Shown: piece after piece, positions 39,304-48,641 of the stretch
Layout: every line of letters starts with the position of its first letter
Numbering within the stretch: the stretch's first letter is position 1
From: Janthinobacterium rivuli
GTDB lineage: Bacteria > Pseudomonadota > Gammaproteobacteria > Burkholderiales > Burkholderiaceae_D
Assembly: GCF_029690045.1 (NCBI RefSeq)
Contig: NZ_CP121464.1
Location: 992,001 to 1,056,000 of the forward strand
Reading direction: 5' to 3'
Length of the DNA stretch: 64,000 bases
Position numbers and translations under genes: made by a program
Notes under the pieces: model-generated
Seen by the model: the letters and a program-made list of their open reading frames with translations, nothing else
Told to the model about the DNA's origin: nothing
Database searches by the model: none

Positions 39304-39714
39304 ATGACTATGGTAGGGATTTTGCTCATGACACATGCACCGCTGGGACAGGCCTTCATCGCCGCCTGCGCGCATGTGTTTCGGGGGCCAACGGAACGGT
39401 TTGAAGCCATCGACGTCGTCGCTGACCAGGATCTGGCGGAAGTGCAAAAGCTGGCGTCGGACGCCATCTGCCGCCTCGACGACGGTTCCGGCGTGCTGGT
39501 GATTACCGACGTGAAGGGCGGCACGCCGTCGAACTGCTGCAACAAGCTGGCCGATGCGGGTCGCGTGGAAGTCATCGCCGGCATCAGCCTGCCGATGCTG
39601 CTGCGCGCCATCACGTATCGCCGCGACACGCTCGACGTGGTGGTGGAGATGGCGCTGGCCGGTGCGCAAAGCGGCGCCGTGCGCGTCGATAACCGCATTC
39701 GCGTGGGCGAGTAA
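39304..39714 (+). CDS. PTS EIIA component, mannose/fructose (ManX) type
   Basis: 136 residues with the EIIA-Man fold. The phosphorylated His is in VGILLMTHAPLGQAF near residue 11, and the VITDVKGGTPSNCC motif is near residue 62. It accepts phosphate from HPr, encoded 92 bases downstream. No EIIB or EIIC gene is nearby, so a regulatory role, as in other proteobacterial PTS sets without a permease, is likely. Confidence 0.9.
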   Translation: MTMVGILLMTHAPLGQAFIAACAHVFRGPTERFEAIDVVADQDLAEVQKLASDAICRLDDGSGVLVITDVKGGTPSNCCNKLADAGRVEVIAGISLPMLLRAITYRRDTLDVVVEMALAGAQSGAVRVDNRIRVGE

Positions 39715-39726
39715 AGAGTGACATGG

Positions 39727-39752
39727 CCGCCGCCCTGAAGGCGGCGGATTTT
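39727..39752 (+). terminator. Possible terminator or attenuator between EIIA and HPr
   Basis: Strong eight-base stem CCGCCGCC / GGCGGCGG with a five-base loop, then ATTTTAT. It could lower transcription into ptsH-ptsI or protect the upstream message; the short T run makes a full stop uncertain. Confidence 0.5.
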
Positions 39753-39806
39753 ATAGGCAATGGCTGGTAACAATGCAGTGCATTCAGGGATAGAGACCAT
39801 ACAAAA

Positions 39807-40076
39807 ATGATTCAAAAAGAACTCGAAATCATCAACAAGCTGGGACTGCACGCACGCGCCTCCGCCAAATTTACCCAGCTCGCCGCCAAGTTCAAGAGCG
39901 ACGTCTGGCTGACCCGCAACGCGCGCCGCATCAACGCCAAGTCCATCATGGGCGTGATGATGCTGGCCGCCGGCAAGGGCGCGAAAGTGACGCTGGAAGC
40001 CGAGGGCGATGATGAGCAGGTATGTGTCGATGCGCTCACCGCCCTGATTAATGACAGGTTTGGCGAAGGCGAGTAA
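39807..40076 (+). CDS. ptsH: Phosphocarrier protein HPr
   Basis: 89 residues. The active-site His is in LGLHARASAKF near residue 15, and the regulatory Ser in INAKSIMGVMMLAAG near residue 46, the site used by HPr kinase in other betaproteobacteria. It relays phosphate from EI to EIIA. Its stop TAA overlaps an ATG (TAATG) that is in frame with ptsI. Confidence 0.95.
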   Translation: MIQKELEIINKLGLHARASAKFTQLAAKFKSDVWLTRNARRINAKSIMGVMMLAAGKGAKVTLEAEGDDEQVCVDALTALINDRFGEGE

Positions 40077-40120
40077 TGCTCGCCGAACGCAGCCGCAGCC
40101 GCATTCCGACAGGTCACCCC

Positions 40121-41863
40121 ATGGCATCTTTCACGCTCCACGGCATCCCGGTCTCCCGCGGCATCGCCATTGGCCGCGCGCATCTGCTGGCGCCGGCCGC
40201 CCTTGACGTCAAACACTACCTGGTCGCCCAGGAACAGATCGAAGCCGAAGTCCAGCGTTTGCAAAACGCCATCGCCGCCGTCCACAAGGAACTGCAGACC
40301 CTGTGGAACGAGCTGCCGAAGGACGCCCCCACGGAACTGGGCGCCTTCATCGACGTGCATGCGCTGATCCTGTCGGATCCGCTGATCGCCGAAGCGCCGC
40401 TCGACATCATCCGCTCGCGCCACTACAACGCCGAATGGGCGCTGCTGACGCAAATCGATGAATTGTCGGCCCAGTTCGACGAAATCGAAGACCCGTATCT
40501 GCGCGAACGCAAGGCCGACATCCAGCAAGTGGCCGAACGCGTGCTGAAGGTCTTGCTGGGCACGGAACAGCTGCTGCCAAAAGCGGCCACGGCGGATGAG
40601 TTGGTGGCGCAGATGATCGTCGTCGCCCACGATATCTCGCCGGCCGACATGCTGCAGTTCCGCGACCGCTCCTTCATCGGCTTCATCACCGACGTGGGCG
40701 GGCAGAACTCGCACACGGCCATCGTCGCACGCAGCCTGGATATCCCGGCCGCCGTCGGCATGTCGCAGGCGTCGATGCTGATCGACCAGGACGACTGGCT
40801 GATCATCGATGGCGACGCCGGCGTCGTCATCGCCAACCCTAGCGCCCTGGTGCTGGAACAGTACCGCGAGCGCCAGACGGCCATGCAGCGCGCGCGCAAG
40901 AAGCTGGGCAAGCTGAAAAAGACGCCGGCCGTGACCAAATGCGGCACGCCCGTCACCCTGCTGGCGAATATCGAACTGCCCGAGGATTGCGCGTTTGCGC
41001 TGGAATCGGGCGCCAGCGGCGTGGGCCTGTTCCGCTCCGAATTCCTGTTCATGGGCCGCGCCCACAAGATTCCCACCGAGGACGAGCAATTCGAGGCTTA
41101 CCGCAACACGGTGCAGTCGATGAAAGGGCGCGTGGTGACCATCCGCACGCTCGACATCGGCGCCGACAAGCCGCTCGACCAGGCCGACCATACGGCCTTG
41201 AATCCCGCGCTGGGCCTGCGCGCCATCCGTTACTGCCTGGCTGAGCCGCAATTGTTCCTGACGCAGCTGCGGGCGATTTTGCGCGCCTCCGCCTTCGGCA
41301 AGGTGCGCATCCTGATCCCGATGCTGGCGCATGCCTTCGAGATCGACCAGTCGCTGGCCATGATCGCGCAAGCGAAGGCCAGCCTGCGCGAGGAGGGCGT
41401 CAAGTTCGACGACGAGGTCGAAGTGGGCGCCATGATCGAGATTCCCGCCGCCGCGCTGGCCTTGCCCATGTTCGTCAAGCGCATGGATTTCCTGTCGATC
41501 GGCACGAATGACCTGATCCAGTACACCCTGGCCATCGACCGGGTCGACTATGAGGTGGCGCATTTGTACAATCCGCTGCACCCGGCCGTGCTGCAACTGA
41601 TCTCCATGACGATCGCCGCCGGCCACAAGGCGGGCATCGACGTGGCCGTCTGTGGTGAAATGGCGGGTGACGTGAAGCTCACGCGCTTGCTGCTGGGCAT
41701 GGGGCTGCGCGAGTTTTCCATGCACCCGGCCCAACTGCTGGCGGTCAAACAAGAGATCCTCAACAGCGACCTGGGCCTGATTGCGCCACAAATGCGCAAA
41801 ATTATGCGTTCCATGGAACCAAATGTGATCGCGGAAGCCGTACAACAGTTGCAGCTCATGTAA
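40121..41863 (+). CDS. ptsI: PTS enzyme I (phosphoenolpyruvate-protein phosphotransferase)
   Basis: 580 residues. It starts the chain by taking phosphate from phosphoenolpyruvate. The active His is in [21 protein letters not shown] near residue 190. The PEP-binding barrel carries [29 protein letters not shown] and the active Cys in AVCGEMAGD near residue 503. The start at 40121 matches the family ([18 protein letters not shown]); an in-frame ATG at 40076 overlapping the ptsH stop would add 15 residues and would give direct coupling. Confidence 0.95.
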   Translation: MASFTLHGIPVSRGIAIGRAHLLAPAALDVKHYLVAQEQIEAEVQRLQNAIAAVHKELQTLWNELPKDAPTELGAFIDVHALILSDPLIAEAPLDIIRSRHYNAEWALLTQIDELSAQFDEIEDPYLRERKADIQQVAERVLKVLLGTEQLLPKAATADELVAQMIVVAHDISPADMLQFRDRSFIGFITDVGGQNSHTAIVARSLDIPAAVGMSQASMLIDQDDWLIIDGDAGVVIANPSALVLEQYRERQTAMQRARKKLGKLKKTPAVTKCGTPVTLLANIELPEDCAFALESGASGVGLFRSEFLFMGRAHKIPTEDEQFEAYRNTVQSMKGRVVTIRTLDIGADKPLDQADHTALNPALGLRAIRYCLAEPQLFLTQLRAILRASAFGKVRILIPMLAHAFEIDQSLAMIAQAKASLREEGVKFDDEVEVGAMIEIPAAALALPMFVKRMDFLSIGTNDLIQYTLAIDRVDYEVAHLYNPLHPAVLQLISMTIAAGHKAGIDVAVCGEMAGDVKLTRLLLGMGLREFSMHPAQLLAVKQEILNSDLGLIAPQMRKIMRSMEPNVIAEAVQQLQLM

Positions 41864-41883
41864 ACTGTCACCTATCAGCAGCA

Positions 41884-41983
41884 GGACACCTCGCGCGCGG
41901 CAAGAGGTGTCCTGATGCTAAAGTTGCAGCACCTATCATCGCGGTGCTGCATCGACCATGGCCCGTGGGGCCGCCCCCCTTTT
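41884..41983 (+). promoter_or_regulatory. Leader region of metX with three hairpins
   Basis: Hairpin 1 pairs GGACACCTC (41884-41892) with GAGGTGTCC (41904-41912). Hairpin 2 pairs GCAGCACC (41926-41933) with GGTGCTGC (41943-41950). Hairpin 3 is a short GGGG-CCG-CCCC (41967-41977) followed by TTTT. Hairpin 1 may terminate ptsI transcripts, though it has no T run. No known riboswitch could be assigned. Confidence 0.45.
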
Positions 41984-41997
41984 ATAAACCGACACAC

Positions 41998-43197
41998 ATG
42001 TCATCCATTGGAATCGTTTCGCCGCAAACCATGTATTTTGCGCAACCCTTGCAGCTGCAAAGCGGCGCATCGCTGCAAGACTATATGTTGATGTATGAAA
42101 CCTACGGCACCCTGAACGCCGACAAATCGAACGCGGTGCTGGTCTGCCACGCCCTGAACGCCTCGCACCACGTGGCCGGCGTCTACGCGGATGAACCGAA
42201 AAGCACGGGCTGGTGGGACAATATGGTCGGTCCCGGCAAGCCGCTCGACACGGACAAATTCTTCGTCATCGGCGTCAACAACCTCGGTTCCTGCTTCGGT
42301 TCGACGGGCCCTATGCACACCAATCCCGCCACCGGCAAGCCGTATGGCGCCGCTTTCCCCGTCGTCACGGTGGAAGACTGGGTCAGCGCGCAGGCGCGCC
42401 TGGCCGATGAACTGGGCATCACCCAGTTCGCCGCCGTGATGGGGGGGTCTTTGGGCGGCATGCAGGCGCTGGCGTGGAGCATCATGTTCCCCGAGCGCCT
42501 GCGCCACTGCGTGGTGATCGCCTCGACGGCCAAGCTGTCCGCGCAAAACATCGCCTTCAACGACGTGGCGCGCCAGGCCATCCTGTCCGACCCCGATTAC
42601 CATGGCGGCGACTTCTATGCGCACGGCGTGGTGCCGAAGAATGGCTTGCGCGTGGCGCGCATGGTGGGCCACATCACCTATCTGTCGAATGACGACATGG
42701 CGGAAAAATTCGGCCGCAAGCTGCGCGACGCGGCGCAGACGGGCGACTACAAATTCGGCTTCGGTATCGATTTCGAGATCGAATCGTATCTGCGCTACCA
42801 GGGCGACAAGTTCTCTGAATACTTCGACGCGAACACCTACCTGCTCATTACCAAGGCGCTCGATTACTTCGATCCGGCGCGCGCGCATGGCGGCGACCTG
42901 GCCAAGGCCCTGTCGGGCACCAAGGCCAAGTTCTTCCTCGCCTCGTTTTCCACCGACTGGCGCTTCTCGCCCGAGCGCAGCCGCGAAATCGTCGAGGCGC
43001 TCGTCTGCAACCGCCGCCAGGTGACCTATGCGGAAATCGACGCGCCGCACGGCCACGACGCCTTTTTGCTGGAAGACGCGCGCTACATGAATATGGTGCG
43101 CGCCTATTATGGCCAGGTATGGAACGACATCGGCGCGAGCTTGCCCGCCGCAGTAAAGAACATCGCCGTCCGCCAGGGCGCCAAGGAGACCGCATGA
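41998..43197 (+). CDS. metX: Homoserine O-acyltransferase (MetX)
   Basis: 399 residues of the alpha/beta hydrolase fold. The nucleophile Ser is in [16 protein letters not shown], the catalytic His in [12 protein letters not shown] near the C-terminus, and the substrate region in [29 protein letters not shown]. It acylates homoserine for methionine synthesis; acetyl- and succinyl-CoA users in this family are hard to tell apart by eye. ATG 41998 has no ribosome site. metW overlaps its stop (ATGA), the standard metX-metW pair. Confidence 0.93.
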   Translation: MSSIGIVSPQTMYFAQPLQLQSGASLQDYMLMYETYGTLNADKSNAVLVCHALNASHHVAGVYADEPKSTGWWDNMVGPGKPLDTDKFFVIGVNNLGSCFGSTGPMHTNPATGKPYGAAFPVVTVEDWVSAQARLADELGITQFAAVMGGSLGGMQALAWSIMFPERLRHCVVIASTAKLSAQNIAFNDVARQAILSDPDYHGGDFYAHGVVPKNGLRVARMVGHITYLSNDDMAEKFGRKLRDAAQTGDYKFGFGIDFEIESYLRYQGDKFSEYFDANTYLLITKALDYFDPARAHGGDLAKALSGTKAKFFLASFSTDWRFSPERSREIVEALVCNRRQVTYAEIDAPHGHDAFLLEDARYMNMVRAYYGQVWNDIGASLPAAVKNIAVRQGAKETA

Positions 43198-43805
43198 CTT
43201 TTGACGAATTGAGCGCACTGCGCCCCGACCTGGCCTTCATCGCCCACTGGGTGCCGAACAACGCGCATGTGCTGGACGTGGGCTGCGGCGAAGGCGTGAT
43301 GCTGCAGTATCTGCAAAGCGACAAGGAATGCAGCGGTTACGGCATCGAGATCGCCGACGACAAGGTGTTGGCCAGCACCCGCCGTGGCGTGAACGTGATC
43401 CAGCAGGACATGGAAAAGGGTTTGTCGATTTTTGGCGACAACAGTTTTGATACGGTGCTGTGCCTGTCGTCCTTGCAGATGATGAAGCAGGTCGAGCCGC
43501 TGCTGCGCGACATCGTGCGCGTGGGCGCCGAAGCCATCGTCTCGTTCCCCAATTTCGCCTACTGGCCGCACCGCGTGGCATTGCTGAAAGGGCGCATGCC
43601 TGTGTCGAAATCGCTGCCCTACCAGTGGTACGACACGCCCAACGTGCGCTGCGCAACCATCAACGACTTCCGCGAACTGGCCGAGGAATGCGGCCTGGAA
43701 GTGATCGAATGCGTGGCCCTGGCCGAAGGCAAGATGGTCTCCGTGCTGCCGAACCTGCGCGGCGACCTGGCTGTCTTCCGCCTGCGTAAAAAAGCGGTGC
43801 ATTGA
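43194..43805 (+). CDS. metW: Methionine biosynthesis protein MetW
   Basis: 203 residues, class I methyltransferase fold with the SAM-binding motif [15 protein letters not shown] near residue 28 and [10 protein letters not shown] typical of MetW. It acts with MetX in proteobacteria, and binding to MetX is known to raise activity in some species. The start overlaps the metX stop by four bases and its stop overlaps the ampG start, showing tight coupling. Confidence 0.93.
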   Translation: MTFDELSALRPDLAFIAHWVPNNAHVLDVGCGEGVMLQYLQSDKECSGYGIEIADDKVLASTRRGVNVIQQDMEKGLSIFGDNSFDTVLCLSSLQMMKQVEPLLRDIVRVGAEAIVSFPNFAYWPHRVALLKGRMPVSKSLPYQWYDTPNVRCATINDFRELAEECGLEVIECVALAEGKMVSVLPNLRGDLAVFRLRKKAVH

Positions 43806-45064
43806 TGAGCAAAAGCCCGGCGCCAGGCTGGCGTTCCCATGCCAATGGCCGCATGCTGGCCGTGCTGGTGCTGGGCTTCAGTTCCGGCCTGCCCCTGTTC
43901 ATCCTGCTGTATCTGCTGCAGGCATGGCTGGCCAAGTCGGGCCTGAACGTCAAGGCGCTGGGGCTGTTCGCCCTGGTGCAGTTCCCCTACATCTGGAAGT
44001 TCCTGTGGGCGCCCCTGATGGACCGCTACCGCATCCTGGGACTGGGACGCCGGCGCGGCTGGATGGCGCTCACGCAAGTGGCGCTGTTCTTTGCCATCGG
44101 CGGCATGGGCATGCTGAACCCGCTCACGCAGATCGGCCTGATCGCGGCCGCCGCTGGCGGCGTGGCTTTTCTGTCGGCCAGCCAGGACATCGTCATCGAC
44201 GCCTACCGGCGCGAAATCCTCAGCGACAATGAGCAGGGCCTGGGCGCGGCCGTCATCGTCAACGCGTATAAAGTGGCGGGCATGGTGCCGGGCGCGCTGT
44301 CGCTGATCCTGGCCGACCGCATGCCGTGGCAGCCCGTCTTCTGGATCACGGCCGCCTTCATGCTGCCGGGTTTTGTCTGCACCCTGCTGATCAAGGAACC
44401 CACCGTGTACGGCTCGCCGCCGAAGACCATGCGCGAAGCGATCATTCTGCCGTTCCAGGAATTCATCGCGCGCGATGGTTGGCGTAACGCAATGTGGATC
44501 CTCGCCTTCGTATTACTCTACAAAATCGGCGACAGCATGGCCACGGCGCTGGCGACGAAGTTTTATCTCGACCTGGGTTTTAGCATGACGCAGATCGGCC
44601 TGGCCGCCAACACCACGGGTTTCTGGGCCAGTCTGGCCGGTGGCGTGGTGGGCGGTGTGTGGATGCTCAAGCTGGGCATCAACCGGGGCTTGTGGGTGTT
44701 TGGCGCATTGCAGGCGATCGCGATTCTGGGCTTCGCCTGGCTGGCGCAGGTGGGGGCGAACACCATGCTATTGAGCGCCGTGATCGGTTTTGAAGCTTTC
44801 GCCAGCCTGGGCCTGGGCGCGGCCGCCTTTGTCGCGTTCCTGTCGCGCAGCACGGACCCGCGCTACACTGCCACGCAATATGCCTTGTTTTCCAGCCTGA
44901 GCGCCGTGCCGCGCACCCTGATCAACGCCTCGGTGGGTTTTCTCGTCGCCGAGTTGGGCTGGTTCTCGTTTTTCATCGTGTGCTTCTTCCTGGCTTTCCC
45001 GGCCATGATGATGCTGCCTAAAATCGCTCCATGGAGGTCTGCCAATGGCACCAATATCCCTTAA
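43805..45064 (+). CDS. ampG: AmpG-family muropeptide MFS transporter
   Basis: About 419 residues with twelve or more hydrophobic segments. The N-terminal FSSGLPLFILLYLLQAWLAK and the FLWAPLMDRYRI loop are typical of AmpG, which imports anhydro-muropeptides for cell-wall recycling; SASQDIVIDAYRREIL is the other family block. The start at 43805 overlaps the metW stop. The M48 peptidase gene begins 20 bases before its end. Confidence 0.88.
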   Translation: MSKSPAPGWRSHANGRMLAVLVLGFSSGLPLFILLYLLQAWLAKSGLNVKALGLFALVQFPYIWKFLWAPLMDRYRILGLGRRRGWMALTQVALFFAIGGMGMLNPLTQIGLIAAAAGGVAFLSASQDIVIDAYRREILSDNEQGLGAAVIVNAYKVAGMVPGALSLILADRMPWQPVFWITAAFMLPGFVCTLLIKEPTVYGSPPKTMREAIILPFQEFIARDGWRNAMWILAFVLLYKIGDSMATALATKFYLDLGFSMTQIGLAANTTGFWASLAGGVVGGVWMLKLGINRGLWVFGALQAIAILGFAWLAQVGANTMLLSAVIGFEAFASLGLGAAAFVAFLSRSTDPRYTATQYALFSSLSAVPRTLINASVGFLVAELGWFSFFIVCFFLAFPAMMMLPKIAPWRSANGTNIP

Positions 45065-45947
45065 ACGTTACACCGTCCTGGCCAGCCTGTGCGCGGCCAC
45101 CGCGCTGGCGCCCCTGTCCGTCTTCGCCCAGCAGGCGACGGTACAGGATGGCATCAAGGTGCGTCCCTTGTCGACTACGCGCATCTTTGCCGGCGGCGCC
45201 GATTTCAATGCGGAATCGAAGCAGCAATATACGCAGCTGGTCAATGAAGCGAAGGAAAAAAATGCGCTGGTGCCGGACAGCGATCCGCAAGTAAAACGCC
45301 TGCGTGCCATCGCCCAGCGCATCATCCCGTTCGCCACGCGCTGGAACGAGGCGGCGGCCAACTGGAACTGGCAGATCAACCTGCTCAACTCGGACGAGGT
45401 CAATGCCTTTTGCATGCCGGGCGGGCAGATTGCTTTTTACAGCGGTATCATCACCAAACTGAACCTGACCGACGATGAAGTGGCCGTCGTCATGGGCCAT
45501 GAAATTTCGCACGCTTTGCGCGAACACTCGCAGGCGCAGGCTGGCAAGGGCAACCTGGCCGCCGTCGGCTCGAAGCTGGTGGGCGCGGGCCTGTCGGCCT
45601 GGCTCGGCGTCGACCCGAATCTGACCAGCACCGCCACGAACATGGCGGCCAAGGGCGTGATGCTGAAATTCTCGCGCGACGATGAACGCGAGGCAGATTT
45701 GATCGGCATGGACCTGGCCGCGCGCGCCGGTTTCGATCCGCGCGCCGGCGTGGTGCTGTGGCAGAAGATGGCGGCCGTGAGCGCGGGCGCGCCGCCGGAA
45801 TTCCTCTCGACCCACCCGTCGGGCAAGGACCGCATCTCGCAGATGAACAGCCATATGGCGCAAGTGCTGCCCCTGTACGCGCGCAGCAAGGGCGTCAGCG
45901 TGGATGCCTTGCCGCCATACCGCAGCAACGCCATCGCGCAGCGCTAG
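45045..45947 (+). CDS. M48 family periplasmic metallopeptidase
   Basis: 300 residues. The signal peptide ends near VFAQQ (residue 28). The zinc motif HEISH is in VMGHEISHALREH, and the third ligand Glu is in DDEREADLIGMDLAARAGFDP, both typical of LoiP/YggG-like periplasmic M48 peptidases. STHPSGKDRISQM follows, the usual end motif. It probably degrades misfolded envelope proteins. GGAGG precedes the ATG, which lies within the end of ampG. Confidence 0.9.
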   Translation: MAPISLKRYTVLASLCAATALAPLSVFAQQATVQDGIKVRPLSTTRIFAGGADFNAESKQQYTQLVNEAKEKNALVPDSDPQVKRLRAIAQRIIPFATRWNEAAANWNWQINLLNSDEVNAFCMPGGQIAFYSGIITKLNLTDDEVAVVMGHEISHALREHSQAQAGKGNLAAVGSKLVGAGLSAWLGVDPNLTSTATNMAAKGVMLKFSRDDEREADLIGMDLAARAGFDPRAGVVLWQKMAAVSAGAPPEFLSTHPSGKDRISQMNSHMAQVLPLYARSKGVSVDALPPYRSNAIAQR

Positions 45948-45948
45948 G

Positions 45949-46848
45949 ATGTGCAGCCGCCACACCGCCGCACCCTTGCCCATGCGCGATGGCGTGGCGC
46001 CCAGCTACCTGTGGCTGCCGGACGGGCAGTGGCCCGACATGCTGTCGTTTCTGCTCGAGCGCTATCCGCAGATCAGCGCGGCGCAATGGCGGGACCGCAT
46101 GGCGCGCGGTGAGGTGGTCAATGGCGACGGCGCCGTGCTGGCGCCCGATAGTCCATACCGGCGCGGCATGCGCATTTTTTACTACCGCGAGCTGGAACGG
46201 GAAACACCGATCCCCTTCCAGGAAGCTATCCTGTTCCAGGACGAGCATTTGATCGTGGTCGACAAGCCGCACTTCCTGCCCATGACGCCGGCCGGGCGCT
46301 TCGTGCAGGAGACCCTGCTGACGCGGCTGAAGAAAAACCTGGACTGCGCCGAGCTGACGCCGATCCACCGCCTCGACCGCGAGACGGCCGGCGTGGTGAT
46401 TTTTTCGCGCCAGGTGGCCAGCCGTGGCGCCTATCAATCGCTGTTCCAGCGCCGCGAAGTGCGCAAGACGTACGAGGCGCTGGCGCCCGTGCTGGCGGGG
46501 CGCGATTTTCCATTTATCTACCGCAGCCGCATGGTCGAGGGCGAGCAGTTTTTCCTCATGCGCGAGGAAGCGGGCGAGCCGAATTCGGAAACCATCATCG
46601 AGGTGATCGAAGAGCGCGGCGACGTCAACCTGTACCGGCTGCAGCCGCACACGGGGCGCAAGCACCAGCTGCGCGTGCACCTGGCATCGCTGGGCATCCC
46701 CATCGTCAACGATGCGTTTTACCCGGTGGCCCTGCCGTGCAAGGAAGACGACATGTCGCAGCCCTTGCAGCTGCTGGCGCGGGCCATCGATTTCACGGAT
46801 CCGTTGAGCGGCGAGCCGCGCCACTTTGAAAGCCGGCGCAGCCTGTAG
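45949..46848 (+). CDS. RluA-family pseudouridine synthase
   Basis: About 299 residues. The catalytic Asp is in the PIHRLDRETAGVVIFSR motif, with LIVVDKPHFLPMTP before it and YRLQPHTGRKHQLRVHLASLG after it, all typical of RluA/TruC-like enzymes that modify rRNA or tRNA. The N-terminal segment with LLERYPQISAAQWRDRMARGEV resembles an S4-like RNA-binding part. The target RNA is unknown. ATG 45949 starts right after the M48 stop; ATG 45982 is an alternative. Confidence 0.88.
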   Translation: MCSRHTAAPLPMRDGVAPSYLWLPDGQWPDMLSFLLERYPQISAAQWRDRMARGEVVNGDGAVLAPDSPYRRGMRIFYYRELERETPIPFQEAILFQDEHLIVVDKPHFLPMTPAGRFVQETLLTRLKKNLDCAELTPIHRLDRETAGVVIFSRQVASRGAYQSLFQRREVRKTYEALAPVLAGRDFPFIYRSRMVEGEQFFLMREEAGEPNSETIIEVIEERGDVNLYRLQPHTGRKHQLRVHLASLGIPIVNDAFYPVALPCKEDDMSQPLQLLARAIDFTDPLSGEPRHFESRRSL

Positions 46849-46854
46849 CGGTGC

Positions 46855-47631
46855 TTAGGCCTTGATCGTGTAATCGATGATCAACGGCGCATGGTCGGAA
46901 AAACGCTCGTCCTTGTAGACGCTGACCGTATGCGCCTGGGCTGCGATGCCTGGCGTGGCGACGTGGTAATCGATGCGCCAGCCCACGTTTTTCGCATAGG
47001 CTTGTCCGCGGTTGCTCCACCACGTGTACTGGTCTTCGCGCTTGTCCAGGCCGCGGTGCACGTCGACAAAGCCCACTTCGTCGAAGACGCGCGTCAGCCA
47101 GGCCCGTTCCTCAGGCAGGAAGCCGGAATTTTTCTTGTTGCCCTTCCAGTTTTTCAGGTCGATTTCATGGTGGGCGATGTTCCAGTCGCCGCAGATGACC
47201 ACTTCGCGGCCCAGCGCCTTCAATGCCAGCAAATGCGGCAGGAACAGTTCCATGAAGCGGAACTTGGCTTCCTGGCGCTCCGGGCCGGACGAACCGGACG
47301 GGCAATACACGGAAATGACGGACAGGTTGCCAAAATCGCAGCGCACGTAGCGGCCTTCGGCATCGAATTCAGGGCTGCCGAAACCGATATGCACGGCGTC
47401 CGGTTCGACCTTGCTGTACACGCCCGTGCCGGAATATCCCTTTTTCTCGGCGTAGTGGAAGTGGCCATGGTAGCCATGCGGGTTGAGGAATTCCGGCGTC
47501 ATGTCGGGCAGTTGCGCCTTCAATTCCTGCACGCAGATGAAATCGGCCGTCTGCGTGCCCATCCAGTTGAAAAAGCCTTTTTTGGCGGCGGAACGGATAC
47601 CGTTCAGGTTGGCGGAGATAATTTTTGGCAT
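46855..47631 (-). CDS. xth: Exodeoxyribonuclease III
   Basis: 258 residues of the EEP nuclease family. Motifs are the metal-binding Asn and Glu in [11 protein letters not shown] and [21 protein letters not shown], and the final [10 protein letters not shown] with the catalytic His. [26 protein letters not shown] is the DNA-binding block. It degrades DNA 3' to 5' and cuts at abasic sites in base excision repair. It converges with the pseudouridine synthase with only six bases between, and diverges from pyrE. Confidence 0.93.
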   Translation of the reverse strand: MPKIISANLNGIRSAAKKGFFNWMGTQTADFICVQELKAQLPDMTPEFLNPHGYHGHFHYAEKKGYSGTGVYSKVEPDAVHIGFGSPEFDAEGRYVRCDFGNLSVISVYCPSGSSGPERQEAKFRFMELFLPHLLALKALGREVVICGDWNIAHHEIDLKNWKGNKKNSGFLPEERAWLTRVFDEVGFVDVHRGLDKREDQYTWWSNRGQAYAKNVGWRIDYHVATPGIAAQAHTVSVYKDERFSDHAPLIIDYTIKA

Positions 47632-47739
47632 AGGCTGAGAGTGAAAGGGCGTTGTACGGGGCCGGCGGGCGCGGCATGGCGATTGTCTCGCCGGTGCGCG
47701 CGGATTAAAATACAGGCACTTTTAAAAAATGAGGCTAAT

Positions 47740-48402
47740 GTGAATAATTTACGCCAGCAGTTTATCGCGTTTTCAGTATCCAAGGGAGTCTTGCGGTTCG
47801 GCGAGTTCACCACCAAGGCCGGGCGCCAGTCGCCGTACTTCTTCAATGCGGGCCTGTTCCACGACGGCGCCACCCTGGCCGAGCTGGCGCAGTTCTACGC
47901 GCAGACCCTGCTCGACTCGGGCGTGGAGTTCGACATGCTGTTCGGTCCCGCCTACAAGGGAATCACCCTGGCGTCGGCCACCGCCGTGGCGCTGGCCGGC
48001 AAGGGCCGCAACACTTCGTTTGCCTTCAACCGCAAGGAAGCCAAGGACCACGGCGAAGGCGGCACCATCGTCGGCGCCAAGCTGCATGGCAAAGTCGTCA
48101 TCATTGACGATGTGATCTCGGCCGGCACCTCGGTGCGCGAATCGGTGGACATGATACGCGCCGCCGGCGCCGAGCCATGCGCCGTGCTGATCGCCCTGGA
48201 CCGCATGGAGCGTTCCGGCCCGGACGGCCAGCTGTCGCCAAGTTCGGCCGTGCAGGAAGTGTCGAAACAGTATGGCATCCCCGTCATCTCGATCGGTAAC
48301 CTGGATGACTTGTTCGGCTACCTGAATGGCGCGGGCGCCGATCCGGAATTGCTCAAGCATAAAGAGGCTGTTTCCGCCTACCGCACCAGGTATGGCATTT
48401 AA
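47740..48402 (+). CDS. pyrE: Orotate phosphoribosyltransferase
   Basis: 220 residues. It converts orotate and PRPP to OMP in pyrimidine synthesis. The PRPP motif [21 protein letters not shown] is near residue 122, with [15 protein letters not shown] and the flexible loop Lys region [13 protein letters not shown]. The start is GTG 47740, with GAGG five bases upstream; the ATG at 47738 is out of frame. The stop shares the TTAA with the opposite-strand GNAT gene. Confidence 0.95.
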   Translation: MNNLRQQFIAFSVSKGVLRFGEFTTKAGRQSPYFFNAGLFHDGATLAELAQFYAQTLLDSGVEFDMLFGPAYKGITLASATAVALAGKGRNTSFAFNRKEAKDHGEGGTIVGAKLHGKVVIIDDVISAGTSVRESVDMIRAAGAEPCAVLIALDRMERSGPDGQLSPSSAVQEVSKQYGIPVISIGNLDDLFGYLNGAGADPELLKHKEAVSAYRTRYGI

Positions 48403-48641
48403 GTAGTCTTGTCCAGCAGCGCCCGCAGCCGCGGGTCGCTGCAGGCGGCGGCAGCTTGCGGGTGGCGTTGCAACAGCCGCCGCAACAGCGCCCCGCCGAT
48501 GCCACGCCGGCGGAACGGCGGTTTCACGAACAGCATGTTCACCGTCACTTCATCGGCGCGTTTGCTGATGTCGAGCATGGCCACCTGCTGGCCGTCGATC
48601 CACGCGCACAGCGCGCTGTCCCCTTGCCAGTCGATGTGCAT
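48399..48641 (-). CDS. Very short GNAT-like acetyltransferase domain protein
   Basis: 80 residues. The acetyl-CoA site pattern [24 protein letters not shown] (first part [10 protein letters not shown], then RRRGIG) marks motif A of the GNAT fold, but the protein is about half the usual GNAT length and ends soon after. The start at 48641 overlaps the TauE gene stop (TGATG); an in-frame ATG at 48653 is possible. Activity is uncertain. Its stop codon overlaps that of pyrE head-on. Confidence 0.65.
   Translation of the reverse strand: MHIDWQGDSALCAWIDGQQVAMLDISKRADEVTVNMLFVKPPFRRRGIGGALLRRLLQRHPQAAAACSDPRLRALLDKTT

Noticed and set aside
39812..41845. Minus-strand open frame of 677 codons across ptsH and ptsI
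   Set aside because: Shadow of the highly conserved HPr and EI genes; no recognisable domain.
41864..41997. SAM-II riboswitch before metX
   Set aside because: A GCTAAA follows the first hairpin as in SAM-II, but the loop is too short and the pseudoknot partner is missing, so I call it only a structured leader.
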